Shown in pieces: positions 17,263-26,743 of a stretch of 45,069 nucleotides of DNA. This stretch comes from Alphaproteobacteria bacterium (GTDB lineage: Bacteria > Pseudomonadota > Alphaproteobacteria > UBA3830). Location: NCBI GenBank assembly GCA_017649895.1, contig JAGCFW010000015.1, forward strand, positions 1-45,069. The letters are read 5' to 3'. Each line of letters begins with the position of its first letter. Within the stretch, counting starts at the first letter, position 1. The notes below the pieces were generated by a model that saw only the letters and a list, made by a program, of their open reading frames with translations, was not told where the DNA came from and searched no databases. Both the position numbers and the translations under genes were made by a program.

Positions 17263-17739
17263 TCACTGTACCAACTTTTTCAGATCTTCTTTTGAAAAAA
17301 TTGCTTCGCAAGATTGATCTTTTACTTTTTCTGAAAGTCGCTCTGCAATGAGATCAGCCAATTTGTCCACCAGCATATCTTTCTGCTTTGACAGCTCCGC
17401 GTTTAATTGAGCGCTCAACGACAGAGCAGCTTTCTCTTTCAAATTTTGAATATAACGCCGATTTTCTTCTTCCAGTTGCGCGATCCGCTCTTTAGATCTT
17501 TTTTTATAACCCTCGACCTCGTTCTTGATATTCAGATTTATCTGATTTGCCTGATTCAATGCGTTAGCCGAATTTTCTCTCAGTTTTTCAGCGGAATCTA
17601 TTTGATTTTTTACCTTTTCGATATGCTCGTCCAAACGGCTAACCAACAACGGCCAAACTTTTTTGATGATCAAAGCCAGGAAACACAAAAAAGATCCTAA
17701 AACAGATAGTTCGGCAATTGCCATGTTAGAAATCGTCAT
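17263..17739 (-). CDS. atpF: ATP synthase F0 subunit b
   Basis: One of two peripheral stalk subunits. The 158-residue product has a single N-terminal membrane segment (about residues 8-28) and a long charged coiled coil. It overlaps the stop of the b' gene by four bases (ATGA), so the two are translationally coupled and would form a b-b' heterodimer as in other alphaproteobacteria. The assignment of b rather than b' follows the usual order a-c-b'-b. Confidence 0.85.
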   Translation of the reverse strand: MTISNMAIAELSVLGSFLCFLALIIKKVWPLLVSRLDEHIEKVKNQIDSAEKLRENSANALNQANQINLNIKNEVEGYKKRSKERIAQLEEENRRYIQNLKEKAALSLSAQLNAELSKQKDMLVDKLADLIAERLSEKVKDQSCEAIFSKEDLKKLVQ

Positions 17740-18179
17740 GATTTTCGGTTTCCTATCTTTTGTAAGGCCAAATCCAAGAGCTCATCCAAGTCCGAAGATA
17801 TGTCTTTGAATGCCTCCTCGGACGAAACCTTCAGCGAGGATATTTCTTTACTTGTATTCTCTAGAATTTCCTCGGAAAGTCTCTGTTTTTCCTTCGAATT
17901 TCTTTTCTCCAATTCCTCAATTAACTTTGTTTCGGCATCGAAAATTTCCTGTTTAGTCTTGGATAACAACTCGCCGGATTCTTTTTCGATTTCGGCGGAT
18001 TTTTCACCTAACTTTTGCGCAACATCCAACAAGCCATTTATATGGTTCTCTCGTTTATCCAAAATTTTTTTTAGCCTTGGAACGGCAAAAAAAGCCATAA
18101 TTCCGTAAACACAAAAAAATCCGAGAACCACCCAAAAAATCTGAGACGGAAAAGTTTCCGCAGCTAATTGAGGTAACAA
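17736..18179 (-). CDS. atpF': ATP synthase F0 subunit b'
   Basis: The second peripheral stalk subunit (also called atpG or atpX). The 147-residue protein begins M-L-P-Q-L, has one membrane segment (about residues 13-33) followed by the typical P-R-L-K-K-I-L-D-K-R segment and a long coiled coil. It lies 11 bp downstream of the c subunit gene. Paired b and b' genes are typical of alphaproteobacteria and of photosynthetic bacteria. Confidence 0.88.
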   Translation of the reverse strand: MLPQLAAETFPSQIFWVVLGFFCVYGIMAFFAVPRLKKILDKRENHINGLLDVAQKLGEKSAEIEKESGELLSKTKQEIFDAETKLIEELEKRNSKEKQRLSEEILENTSKEISSLKVSSEEAFKDISSDLDELLDLALQKIGNRKS

Positions 18180-18190
18180 TTTACGCCAAC

Positions 18191-18418
18191 TTATTTAAAC
18201 AAAATCAACAATGCGATCAAAAGAGCAAACAAACCGATGGACTCAGTAAGAGCAAAACCCAACATACCGACGGAACGCATTTTGTCGTCTGCTTCAGGAT
18301 TTCTCGCAACGGCGTTCAACCAAGTTGAGAACAGATTTCCCATGCTGACACCGACTCCGTACAAAGCGATAACGGTAATGGCCGCTGCCAAGTAACGTAC
18401 TGCTTCTGTTGATAACAT
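18191..18418 (-). CDS. atpE: ATP synthase F0 subunit c
   Basis: Forms the rotor ring that carries the ions. The 75-residue protein is a hairpin of two membrane helices joined by the polar loop A-R-N-P-E-A. The ion-binding carboxylate is the Glu in F-A-L-T-E-S-I-G near residue 60. The position of the Gln used by Na+ rings such as that of Ilyobacter appears to be Met here, which suggests proton coupling; this is an alignment by eye. Confidence 0.95.
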   Translation of the reverse strand: MLSTEAVRYLAAAITVIALYGVGVSMGNLFSTWLNAVARNPEADDKMRSVGMLGFALTESIGLFALLIALLILFK

Positions 18419-18451
18419 CTCAAAACTCCCTTTCCTAAAACTTTCTAAAAT

Positions 18452-19174
18452 CTAGTGCAAATGTACCGCATCATTCAAGTATACACAAGTTAACACAGTA
18501 AATATATAAGCTTGTAACATGGAGATAACAACCTCAAATCCGGTCAGAACAACGTTAACAGCCATAGGTGCCACTCCGAAAATTCCCAACATCGCAACAA
18601 ATCCGGCGAAAACTTTCATCATGGTATGTCCTGCCATCATGTTTGCGAAAAGACGAACTGATAAACTAATCGGTCTGGACATGTAAGAAATCATCTCGAC
18701 CGGAATCAAAATCGGCGCCAAGAAAATCGATACCCCTTTCGGCATGAACAGCGAGAAAAAATGAAATCCGTGAAGTACGATTCCCAAAATTGTCACGAAC
18801 AAAAATACAATCATCGCGAGAGTGAAAGTAACAATTATATGGCTGGTAAAAGTGAACATATACGGGACCATTCCCAGCAAATTTCCAAGCAGCACGAAAA
18901 AGAAAATCGAAAAAACAAACGGAAAATATTTCAATCCCGCCTTTCCCGCATTTCCCGTGATCATTCCCGCAACAAGTTCGTACATCATTTCAATGAAAGC
19001 CTGAAGTCGACTCGGGATCATTCCGTTTTTTTTCAATCCGCAAGCGAACAAAACAAAAACCAGCACAACCGCGACCAAAACAGCAAGGGAAGAATTCGTA
19101 AAAGACAGATCTATCCCGCAAAAACTCCACTTGAAAACAGGGGATATAGCAAATTGATGCAACGGATCTATCAT
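18452..19174 (-). CDS. atpB: ATP synthase F0 subunit a
   Basis: The stator channel subunit. The 240-residue protein has five or six membrane helices and the essential Arg in S-L-S-V-R-L-F-A-N-M-M-A-G-H near residue 178. It is the first gene of the F0 operon a-c-b'-b. No atpI precedes it; the 78 bases upstream lead directly to lolA. The F1 genes are not in the window, as expected where F0 and F1 operons are separate. Confidence 0.96.
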   Translation of the reverse strand: MIDPLHQFAISPVFKWSFCGIDLSFTNSSLAVLVAVVLVFVLFACGLKKNGMIPSRLQAFIEMMYELVAGMITGNAGKAGLKYFPFVFSIFFFVLLGNLLGMVPYMFTFTSHIIVTFTLAMIVFLFVTILGIVLHGFHFFSLFMPKGVSIFLAPILIPVEMISYMSRPISLSVRLFANMMAGHTMMKVFAGFVAMLGIFGVAPMAVNVVLTGFEVVISMLQAYIFTVLTCVYLNDAVHLH

Positions 19175-19252
19175 ATCACTAACTTTTTACCGACGATGAG
19201 ATACTACAATTTTCCGTGGTTCAGATCAAGCGGAAAAGTGTTCGGAAGATCT

Positions 19253-19963
19253 TTAGTTTGTAATGTAACAGAGATACTGATTACTAAATGAACGTGATGC
19301 AACCGTAATATCAGATGGTGAAGAGGGGAAGTAGAGAGATCTCTTTGTGTTGGCGGCTAACGAAAAACTATCAAATTCTTTATCGGAAAACGCGGCATTA
19401 AATTGCGCGTTTTCCAGGACCAGTTGGGTTTGTCGGCCATAATTATTGTTCTCCGAAATTACCCAGCCTTTGAGCTGAAAGGGCTTCTTTGCAAATACCA
19501 ATGCGATCGTGCCTTCGTCCTCATCTCCCTGTTTTTTCAGAGTTATCGCGACCGAATTGGGAAATTCAATCAACGCTGTTACTTTTACGTTCTTCTTCAA
19601 ATCTATTTTTTTCTCCAGAAAAAATGCAAGTGGCGACGAATAGACGGATACAACTGTTTTTTCCTTAAGATCTCGGTCGAAATGTGTGAGTTTGTAGTCT
19701 CTTACGATCGCGACATTTGGATTCGGGTCGTTATAATACAACTTCATTAAGCCTTTTTTTCTTTTCAAAAATATCTTGCCGGTAGAGACTTCGCCGCGAC
19801 TGTTCGTCTGTTTAAAGTCTGATTGAACGGAATTCAGCTCTGTGTTGAAATAGTTTTCTACTTTTGCGATCCAATCGACTTTCGGTTCGCTCGGTTTCTG
19901 ATAATCCTTAGCAAAGCATGGAATCTGCAAAAAAGCCAAGATGAATAAAGATAAGATTTTCAT
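19253..19963 (-). CDS. lolA: outer-membrane lipoprotein carrier protein LolA
   Basis: Periplasmic chaperone that ferries lipoproteins from LolCDE to the outer membrane. The 236-residue product has a signal peptide (residues 1-18, ending F-A-K) and the LolA pattern S-V-Q-S-D-F-K-Q-T followed by G-K-I-F-L-K-R-K-K-G-L-M-K-L-Y-Y. The start overlaps the ftsK stop by four bases (ATGA). The several lipoproteins encoded nearby would be potential clients. Confidence 0.88.
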   Translation of the reverse strand: MKILSLFILAFLQIPCFAKDYQKPSEPKVDWIAKVENYFNTELNSVQSDFKQTNSRGEVSTGKIFLKRKKGLMKLYYNDPNPNVAIVRDYKLTHFDRDLKEKTVVSVYSSPLAFFLEKKIDLKKNVKVTALIEFPNSVAITLKKQGDEDEGTIALVFAKKPFQLKGWVISENNNYGRQTQLVLENAQFNAAFSDKEFDSFSLAANTKRSLYFPSSPSDITVASRSFSNQYLCYITN

Positions 19964-22119
19964 CGTCCTAATATTTCCCTTTTTCCGACGTGATTCGCGG
20001 CAGAAACTATTCCAGCTTGTTCCATCATGTCGATAATTCGTGCCGCGCGGTTATACCCGATTTTTAAATGCCTTTGGATGAAGCTGGTGGAGGCTTTTCC
20101 CTCTCTCATAATAAGATCAACAGCCTCTTTGTAGAGAGGATCGTTTTCATTTGCTCCCGAGTCGGAAGAATCATTTAACAGCCCTTCGTCATCTTCCAAA
20201 ATGTCCTCGACATAATCCGGCGCTCCCTGTTCTCGCAGTGCATTTGTGATTTTCTCAACTTCTCCATCGCTTACAAACGGACAATGGACACGAGTTGTTC
20301 GGCCTCCAGACGACATATACAACATGTCTCCCTGTCCGAGCAATTGCTCCGCGCCTTGCTCTCCCAGAATGGTTCGACTGTCTATTTTGGAACTGACCTG
20401 AAAACTTATTCGTGTCGGGAAGTTCGCTTTGATCGTTCCCGTGATGACATCAACCGACGGCCTTTGGGTTGCCATGATCAGGTGGATTCCTGCCGCTCTC
20501 GCCATTTGTGCCAATCTTTGAACTGCGACCTCGATATCTTTCCCCGCGACCAGCATCAAGTCTGCCATCTCATCAACGATAATAACAATGTAAGGAAAGG
20601 GTTTCATTTCCATTTTCTGATTTTCATAAACAGGCGCACCCGTTTCCGGATTGAATCCGGTCTGAACTCGTCTGGTGATATCTTCTCCGGAAGATTTCAG
20701 TGATGCCAATTTTGCATTATAGTTTTCGATGTTTCGAACCCCGATTTTGGACATCGCTTTGTATCGCGATTCCATCTCTTTCACCGCCCATTTTAGTGCA
20801 ACGACAGCCTTTTTCGGATCGGTTACAACTGGAGTCAGCAAGTGAGGGATGTCATCGTAGACGGATAACTCCAGCATTTTCGGATCGACCATGATAAATT
20901 TGCATTTTTCCGGTGGCAATCGATAGAGTAGGGACATAATCATGGCGTTGATACCGACGGACTTTCCCGAGCCTGTTGTTCCCGCGATCAACAAATGCGG
21001 CATCTTTGAGAGGTCTACTACTATCGGGTCACCAGATATATCTTTTCCCAGAGAGATAGGTAACGCTGCGGTACTTCGACTGTAAGCGTTCGATTCTAAA
21101 ATTTCCCTGAGATACACCGTCTGCCTTTTCACGTTAGGAAGTTCGATTCCCAAAGCATTTTTTCCCGGAATTACCGAAACTCGAGCGGAAATCGCACTCA
21201 TATATCTGGCGATATCGCTGGCTAATCCGATCACGCGAGATGATTTTATTCCTGCGGCGGGGGTCAATTCGTATAGAGTTACGACAGGCCCGGGACTGAC
21301 TCCGACAATTTCTCCTTTTATTCCGAAATCCGCCAAAACTTTTGTGAGATTTTCGGAACGCGCCTTAAGATCGGAATCGGATAGTTTTTCCCCGTTAAAT
21401 TTCGGCTCCGACAGTAAATTAATGGAAGGTAATGCAAATTTACTTATAATCGCCTGGGAAATTTTCGGTTTCTTTTTCAGACTTGGTTTTTTTGTTTCGG
21501 ACTTTCTGATGATTTGAACCGAAGGTGAGAGTTCTTGTATTTTTTCTTCACTTTCCGTGATCAAATTTTTGAAATATTGGAAGCATCCTTTTATGGTTGA
21601 AAAATGGAACCTGACAGCCAACAAAAACGAGCACAAGAATAAAATTCCGATTAAGATGGTAAAATACATCTCGTATGTTTTGAAAATTTCGCCGCCGTAT
21701 ACATTCAGATATTTTTTTGAAATGGATCCGACTACTCCGGCAAAACTGTTCCAGTGAATCAAACTGAAGAAAGTTGCAACGAGGATACAGGAAAAAATTC
21801 CGCAGATAATTCTGAAATACGAAACGATATGATACTCGATCAGCTGATATCCAAATGACATCAATATAAATGAAAATAAATAGGATGATTTTCCCAAAAA
21901 CTGCATCATCAGGTCGGAATAATAACTTCCGGGGGAAGAAAGCAGATTCGAAACAAATCCGTCAATTGCTGTGTTTAGAGAAGGATCCTCTGGACAGTAT
22001 GAAACCAGCGCAACCAGGGTGGCCAGTGCCACGAAAAATACACAAACCCCAAAAAACTCCACTAGTCTGAAATATAAACTCGAGATCAAAGAAAAAATTT
22101 TATACTGATTCTGTCGCAT
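19960..22119 (-). CDS. ftsK: DNA translocase FtsK
   Basis: Pumps chromosome ends toward dif at the division septum and activates XerCD. The 719-residue protein has four N-terminal membrane segments (within about residues 15-165), a short linker, and a RecA-like motor with Walker A in A-G-T-T-G-S-G-K-S and Walker B in V-I-I-V-D-E-M-A-D-L. The C-terminal gamma winged helix (about 640-719) reads the KOPS signals. The ATG at 22119 lies 2 bp after the stop of the upstream gene; the frame also extends to a TTG at 22149, which is less likely. It is shorter than E. coli FtsK because the linker is short. Its partner recombinase gene xerD lies at 24.3 kb. Confidence 0.95.
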   Translation of the reverse strand: MRQNQYKIFSLISSLYFRLVEFFGVCVFFVALATLVALVSYCPEDPSLNTAIDGFVSNLLSSPGSYYSDLMMQFLGKSSYLFSFILMSFGYQLIEYHIVSYFRIICGIFSCILVATFFSLIHWNSFAGVVGSISKKYLNVYGGEIFKTYEMYFTILIGILFLCSFLLAVRFHFSTIKGCFQYFKNLITESEEKIQELSPSVQIIRKSETKKPSLKKKPKISQAIISKFALPSINLLSEPKFNGEKLSDSDLKARSENLTKVLADFGIKGEIVGVSPGPVVTLYELTPAAGIKSSRVIGLASDIARYMSAISARVSVIPGKNALGIELPNVKRQTVYLREILESNAYSRSTAALPISLGKDISGDPIVVDLSKMPHLLIAGTTGSGKSVGINAMIMSLLYRLPPEKCKFIMVDPKMLELSVYDDIPHLLTPVVTDPKKAVVALKWAVKEMESRYKAMSKIGVRNIENYNAKLASLKSSGEDITRRVQTGFNPETGAPVYENQKMEMKPFPYIVIIVDEMADLMLVAGKDIEVAVQRLAQMARAAGIHLIMATQRPSVDVITGTIKANFPTRISFQVSSKIDSRTILGEQGAEQLLGQGDMLYMSSGGRTTRVHCPFVSDGEVEKITNALREQGAPDYVEDILEDDEGLLNDSSDSGANENDPLYKEAVDLIMREGKASTSFIQRHLKIGYNRAARIIDMMEQAGIVSAANHVGKREILGR

Positions 22120-22121
22120 GC

Positions 22122-22700
22122 TTACAATGTGTTCAATTTTATATCGCAAATCAAGTTCGTGTAAGGTACACTCTTCAAATCCGTTTCAAAGATTATTTTT
22201 TGATTTGGAAGTAATTTTTTATAATTTAACCTGTGCGTCCACGATGTTTGGAAGGATAAGTTTGAGGTATTATCGTCTCTTAAGCTTATGACCAATCTCG
22301 GAACCATTTGTACCTCGTTGGAAACGTTGCTCAATTCTCCCTTGATTCCCATGTAGAGATTACCGTTTCTTTTTACAAAAAAGCTGGAGACATTTTTCAC
22401 CGAAAAAGCCTCTTGGTTTTGCGAATCACTCATTCCAATGATTCTGTAAAAAGACGCTGACGCCGGCCAATACTTTGATATGGTTTTCGGAGCAAACAGA
22501 ATCGGAAATATCGTGATAAAAACGACAAACCAGTAAAAGATCGACATGAACAGACCGCGCGAATCCTTTGGTTCTTTCTCTTTAATGGGATTCTGCTGCC
22601 AAGTTAAGCCACACACGGCACAGCGAACCAGCTTTCCTCCGCCAATTGCTTCAGAATGCACGGAATATTTACTGGAACAATTCGGACAGACCACGATCAT
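22122..22700 (-). CDS. zinc-ribbon membrane protein (MJ0042-type) of unknown role
   Basis: A 192-residue protein starting with a zinc ribbon: V-C-P-N-C at residues 4-8 and V-R-C-A-V-C-G near residue 27, the MJ0042 pattern often found at the start of alphaproteobacterial DUF3426-like proteins. One membrane segment follows at about residues 52-72, then a beta-rich region of about 110 residues. The ATG at 22700 places the ribbon at the N terminus, as in relatives. It is 2 bp upstream of ftsK and presumably cotranscribed with it. Function unknown. Confidence 0.7.
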   Translation of the reverse strand: MIVVCPNCSSKYSVHSEAIGGGKLVRCAVCGLTWQQNPIKEKEPKDSRGLFMSIFYWFVVFITIFPILFAPKTISKYWPASASFYRIIGMSDSQNQEAFSVKNVSSFFVKRNGNLYMGIKGELSNVSNEVQMVPRLVISLRDDNTSNLSFQTSWTHRLNYKKLLPNQKIIFETDLKSVPYTNLICDIKLNTL

Positions 22701-22746
22701 AAGTAAATTCCCAAAACGCCGCAATTCAATTATAGATATTCACAAA

Positions 22747-24057
22747 TTAATTTTCAACAGTTTTAGTGTTTTCTGAAGTATTTTGTTGTGCAGTCTGTGG
22801 TGTTATTTTTATCAACACAATTTGATTTCTTTGGCGGCGCAGAATTTCCAATTTTAGTCCAGCCAAAACATAAACCTGTCCGATATCCGGAATTTTTCTA
22901 ATCTCATACATGATATATCCGGCAATAGTGGTTGCGCTCTTCTCAGGAATATTCCATCCAAATTGACGATTCAAATCTCTGATCGGAGTGGCTCCGTTTA
23001 CCATAAAGCTTCCGTCCGGCTGGATTTTTACGTCGTCGGCGATTTCTTTGTTGTCATATTCGTCTACGATTTCTCCGACGATTTCTTCCAAAATATCTTC
23101 CAACGTAATACATCCGAGAAGATCTCCGTATTCATCCACGATTAATGCAAAATGCTCTCTCTTTTTTCGGAAATTCTCCAGCTGATCCATGAGAGAAGTT
23201 GTTTCCGGAATATACCACGGAGGTGATATTAAATTGGAAATCTTAATTTTCGAAAAATCTCCGTTGTTCATCTGTAAAGCTTTGAAAAAGGTCTTTGCTT
23301 TCAGAACTCCGACAATATTTTCGGGACTGTCTTTCCAAAGAGGTATTCTTGAAAAAGGACAGCCTGAAATTTCTTTCGCGATCTTTGTTGTCGGCATGGA
23401 TATGTCTATGGTTCTCATATGTCTGCGGTGAACCATCGCCTGATTGACGTAGACATTTTCAAGGTCCAAGATGCTTTTCAGCATTGTTTTCTTTTGTTCT
23501 TCCTCTTCTTCATCACCTTCCGAGGAATGCATTTCAATTGCTCCGCGAAGTTCCTCATCAGACTGATCTACAACTTTTTGGACGTCGATATTAATTCCGA
23601 TAAGTCGAAGGGAAATTTTTGCGCATTCTTCCAAAATTCGGGTTAATCCCTTTAATGTCGTCACCAAAATTTTGATGGCAGGTGCGGCAAACAGAGCAAA
23701 CGGAATTATAAATTTTATCGCGAGAATTTTCGGGCAGATTTCGGCATAAACTATAATCAGGATAGGAACAATTGACATACAGATGGCACTTAGTGCTGGG
23801 GTTAAATGAAAAGAATACCAGGCGTTAAATATCGGAATCAGGTACAGAACAATCTGGTTCAACATTAAAATCGTTTCAATCGATAACGACATATCTTCCT
23901 GTAAATCGAGTACCTTTTTGGCTCGTTTATCTCCTTTTTTAGCGAGATGAAATAAATAAGCTCGAGAAGCCCCGGTAATTGCCGTTTCCGATCCGGACAA
24001 GAAAGCTGCAGTACATAACAATACCATCGTTACAACGATGAACAACACATGTATCAT
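22747..24057 (-). CDS. CNNM/CBS-domain membrane protein of the HlyC/CorC family
   Basis: A 436-residue protein with an N-terminal CNNM membrane domain (four hydrophobic segments up to residue 150, starting with F-L-S-G-S-E-T-A), two CBS domains (about 200-330, with F-A-L-I-V-D-E-Y-G-D-L-L-G) and a C-terminal CorC/HlyC domain. Members are linked to magnesium or cobalt export, but the substrate is unsure. A long Glu-rich run (about residues 180-187) precedes the CBS part. The gene is transcribed away from xerD; the 145-base gap to the small ORF at 24203 holds a TATAAT (24159-24164) facing the plus strand. Confidence 0.88.
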   Translation of the reverse strand: MIHVLFIVVTMVLLCTAAFLSGSETAITGASRAYLFHLAKKGDKRAKKVLDLQEDMSLSIETILMLNQIVLYLIPIFNAWYSFHLTPALSAICMSIVPILIIVYAEICPKILAIKFIIPFALFAAPAIKILVTTLKGLTRILEECAKISLRLIGINIDVQKVVDQSDEELRGAIEMHSSEGDEEEEEQKKTMLKSILDLENVYVNQAMVHRRHMRTIDISMPTTKIAKEISGCPFSRIPLWKDSPENIVGVLKAKTFFKALQMNNGDFSKIKISNLISPPWYIPETTSLMDQLENFRKKREHFALIVDEYGDLLGCITLEDILEEIVGEIVDEYDNKEIADDVKIQPDGSFMVNGATPIRDLNRQFGWNIPEKSATTIAGYIMYEIRKIPDIGQVYVLAGLKLEILRRQRNQIVLIKITPQTAQQNTSENTKTVEN

Positions 24058-24202
24058 TCGAAGCTCTCTTTTTTGAAATGGAAAACATTGAAACCAGTCA
24101 AAACAAAAAAATTACATAATCGACATTCTGGCATGTAGTACTTTTCTGTTCCTCATACTATAATAAGGTCATTATACGGCTTATTTATATTATGGTAAAG
24201 AG

Positions 24203-24337
24203 ATGAAATCTTTTTTTATGTTTTTGGGAGCGCTTGGGCTGATTGCCTTGATCGGATTGGGAATTTATCTGTCCATTGGAATTCCTGCGAATTCTCGCGA
24301 AGTCATCAAGGAAATTAAGATACAGCGAAATGCATAA
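24203..24337 (+). CDS. 44-residue single-pass membrane protein upstream of xerD
   Basis: A short open frame beginning M-K-S-F-F-M-F-L with one hydrophobic stretch (residues 4-27), then I-P-A-N-S-R-E-V-I-K and a basic tail. It is preceded by AAAGAG and a TATAAT about 40 bases upstream, and its end overlaps the xerD start by eight bases (ATGCATAA), which argues that it is translated and couples xerD expression. Small membrane proteins of this kind are common in alphaproteobacteria. I do not recognise a function. Confidence 0.6.
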   Translation: MKSFFMFLGALGLIALIGLGIYLSIGIPANSREVIKEIKIQRNA

Positions 24338-25217
24338 CTATCTTGAATTGTTTTTGGAATATTTGAAAAGCGAGAGAAACGTCTCCAAGAATACGGTTGA
24401 GTCTTATTTCTCGGATTTGCAGGATTTTTTGGCTCATGTCGATATAAATGCGGAGATTACGGAAGAAAAAGTTGTCGGTTATCTCGAAATTCTGAAGAAC
24501 AAGGATTTTCAGGTATCTACGGTGAAAAGAAAAGTTTCGGCTTTGAAACAATTTTTTCGATTTTTGGTGGCGGAAGAGTTGATTGAAAAAAATCCGATGA
24601 CCTTTATTCGTCAGCCGAAATCTTGTCGAGCTCTTCCGAAAATAATAAGCGAAGATTCAGTGAAAAAGCTTCGGGAATCGACTTCGACTTTGCCGTTGGA
24701 AGAGCAAATACGCGCAGACCTGATCTTGTATCTTTTGTATGGCAGCGGATTGCGAGTCAGTGAGCTGATTTCTTTGAAAATGAATTCCTTTGTGGAGGAT
24801 AAATTTATTCGCATATTCGGAAAGGGCAGAAAAGAAAGAATAGTTCCTGTTACTCACCAGGTTATTGAATTATTGAAACAATGGAATGAGATAAAGCCAT
24901 TTTCGGTTTGGCTGTTTCCTTCCAAAAATCCAGAAAAACACATTACTCGTCAGAGAATTTTTCAAATAATAAAGGATATTGCTGCGATGTCGGGAGTGGA
25001 TCCGGAAAAAGTGTCTCCGCATGTTCTGAGGCACGCTTTTGCAACTCATGTTTTAGATCACGGCGCGGATCTTCTAAGTGTGAAAAAAATGCTCGGACAT
25101 GAAAGTATATCGACCACTGAAATCTACACCCACGTAAGTCGGGCGAGATTAAAAGAGGTGGTTAATGAATATCATCCGTTAAGTGATAAACATCTCACAA
25201 GAAAGTCTGTCAGATAA
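24330..25217 (+). CDS. xerD: tyrosine recombinase XerD
   Basis: Resolves chromosome dimers at dif together with XerC, activated by FtsK. The 295-residue protein has the SAM-like N-terminal core-binding domain (residues 1-85) and the catalytic domain with Arg in G-S-G-L-R-V-S-E-L, Lys in G-K-G-R-K-E-R, the H-x-x-R box H-V-L-R-H-A-F-A-T-H, the second His in L-G-H-E, and the nucleophile Tyr in T-T-E-I-Y-T-H-V. The wording around the active site (S-P-H-V-L-R-H-A-F-A-T-H-V-L-D-H-G-A-D-L) is closer to XerD than to XerC. The start at 24330 is chosen because the longer frame from 24276 lies within the upstream small gene. Confidence 0.92.
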   Translation: MHNYLELFLEYLKSERNVSKNTVESYFSDLQDFLAHVDINAEITEEKVVGYLEILKNKDFQVSTVKRKVSALKQFFRFLVAEELIEKNPMTFIRQPKSCRALPKIISEDSVKKLRESTSTLPLEEQIRADLILYLLYGSGLRVSELISLKMNSFVEDKFIRIFGKGRKERIVPVTHQVIELLKQWNEIKPFSVWLFPSKNPEKHITRQRIFQIIKDIAAMSGVDPEKVSPHVLRHAFATHVLDHGADLLSVKKMLGHESISTTEIYTHVSRARLKEVVNEYHPLSDKHLTRKSVR

Positions 25218-25291
25218 TCTCAAAAACGATACACACCTTTCATTTTTTTGCAAAATTATTTATCATAGCGGAAGTTTGCAGAGGTTAATTT

Positions 25292-26743
25292 ATGTATCAT
25301 TTATCGTTATGTGAAATAAAGGATAATTTGCTGAAGAAAAAATTCTCTTCAGTTGAACTGACGAAATGTTTTTTGGAAAGAATCGAGAAATACAAAAATC
25401 TGAATGCTTATATCACAGTTTGCGCGGATAAGGCTTTACAAGCAGCTAAGCAGTCTGATGAAAAGATTGCGGATAATACGGCAGGAGATCTTGAGGGAAT
25501 TCCGTTGGGCATCAAGGATATGTTTATAACAAAGGGAATTCGCACGACTTCCGCATCGAAAATGTTGTCGAATTTTGTTCCGCCTTACGAGTCGACTATT
25601 ACTCAGAAGTTGTTGAATGCCGGCGCCGTGTTTTTGGGCAAAACGAACATGGATGAGTTTGCGATGGGTTCGACGAATTCCACCAGTTATTTCGGAAAAG
25701 TTCTCAACCCGTGGAAAATCAGTGAAAGATTGGTCCCGGGCGGGTCGTCAGGAGGATCGGCAGCGGCGGTTTGTGGGCATCTTTGCGCAGCGGCAACAGG
25801 ATCAGACACCGGTGGGTCGATCAGGCAACCGGCAGCATTTACGGGAATCGTCGGGTTGAAGCCAACCTACGGAAGATGTTCTAGATACGGAATGATCGCT
25901 ATGGCTTCATCTTTAGATCAGGGCGGTGTTTTAACAAAAACGGTTAAAGATGCTGCGGTATTTTTAAAAGCAATTGCGGGATATGACGAAAAAGATTCAA
26001 CTTCCGCAAACATTCCTGTTCCTGATTTCGAATCTTTTGCAGGCAAGTCTGTAAGAGGAATGAAGATCGGAATTCCGAAAGAGTTTTTAGTTGACGGAAT
26101 TCAGCAGGATATCGTGGACGCGTGGAAAAAAGGAGCGCAGATTTTGAAAGATGCCGGCGCGGAGATAGTAGATGTGTCTTTGCCGTCGTCCAAATATTCT
26201 CTGCCGGCTTACTACATAATTCAACCTGCAGAGTCATCGGCGAATTTAGCTCGATTCGACGGAGTTAGATATGGTTTTCGAGCGGAAGGAAAATCTCTGA
26301 ACGAAATGTACGAGAATACTCGAGACCAAGGTTTCGGCAACGAGGTGAAAAGAAGGATTTTGATCGGAACTTACGTTTTGTCGGCGGGATATTTTGATGC
26401 TTACTACATGCAGGCGTTGAAGGTCAGAAAAATTATTTACCATGAATTTAACGATGTGTTCCAAAAGGTTGATGCTTTGCTTGCGCCGACTACTCCGAGT
26501 AGCGCATTCAGTTTGGACAATGAACCGAAAGATCCTGTGACGATGTATTTGAATGATGTCTTAACGGTTACGGCAAATATTGCAGGAGTTCCGGGGATGT
26601 CCGTTCCGATTTGTTTGGATAGAGAGCAAAAACCGTTGGGGTTGCAACTGTTGGCACCTCATTTCATGGAGGAAAGATTAATTCAACTTGGAAGCGTTCT
26701 GGAAGCGGGAGCGAAATTTCCATCACTAAAGGAGATTGACTAA
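25292..26743 (+). CDS. gatA: Asp-tRNA(Asn)/Glu-tRNA(Gln) amidotransferase subunit A
   Basis: The amidase subunit of GatCAB, which releases ammonia from glutamine to convert Glu-tRNA(Gln) or Asp-tRNA(Asn). The 483-residue protein has the amidase signature [11 protein letters not shown] near residue 150 and the Ser-cisSer-Lys triad (Lys in G-I-K-D-M-F, Ser in the G-S-S-G-G-S loop and in D-T-G-G-S-I-R-Q-P). RBS AGAGG upstream. It overlaps gatB by one base (TAATG). gatC is not adjacent. Confidence 0.97.
   Translation: MYHLSLCEIKDNLLKKKFSSVELTKCFLERIEKYKNLNAYITVCADKALQAAKQSDEKIADNTAGDLEGIPLGIKDMFITKGIRTTSASKMLSNFVPPYESTITQKLLNAGAVFLGKTNMDEFAMGSTNSTSYFGKVLNPWKISERLVPGGSSGGSAAAVCGHLCAAATGSDTGGSIRQPAAFTGIVGLKPTYGRCSRYGMIAMASSLDQGGVLTKTVKDAAVFLKAIAGYDEKDSTSANIPVPDFESFAGKSVRGMKIGIPKEFLVDGIQQDIVDAWKKGAQILKDAGAEIVDVSLPSSKYSLPAYYIIQPAESSANLARFDGVRYGFRAEGKSLNEMYENTRDQGFGNEVKRRILIGTYVLSAGYFDAYYMQALKVRKIIYHEFNDVFQKVDALLAPTTPSSAFSLDNEPKDPVTMYLNDVLTVTANIAGVPGMSVPICLDREQKPLGLQLLAPHFMEERLIQLGSVLEAGAKFPSLKEID

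Noticed and set aside
18761..19291. A 176-codon plus-strand frame opposite atpB
   Set aside because: It is antisense to a well-conserved membrane subunit; its very polar, repetitive composition is the mirror of hydrophobic codons.
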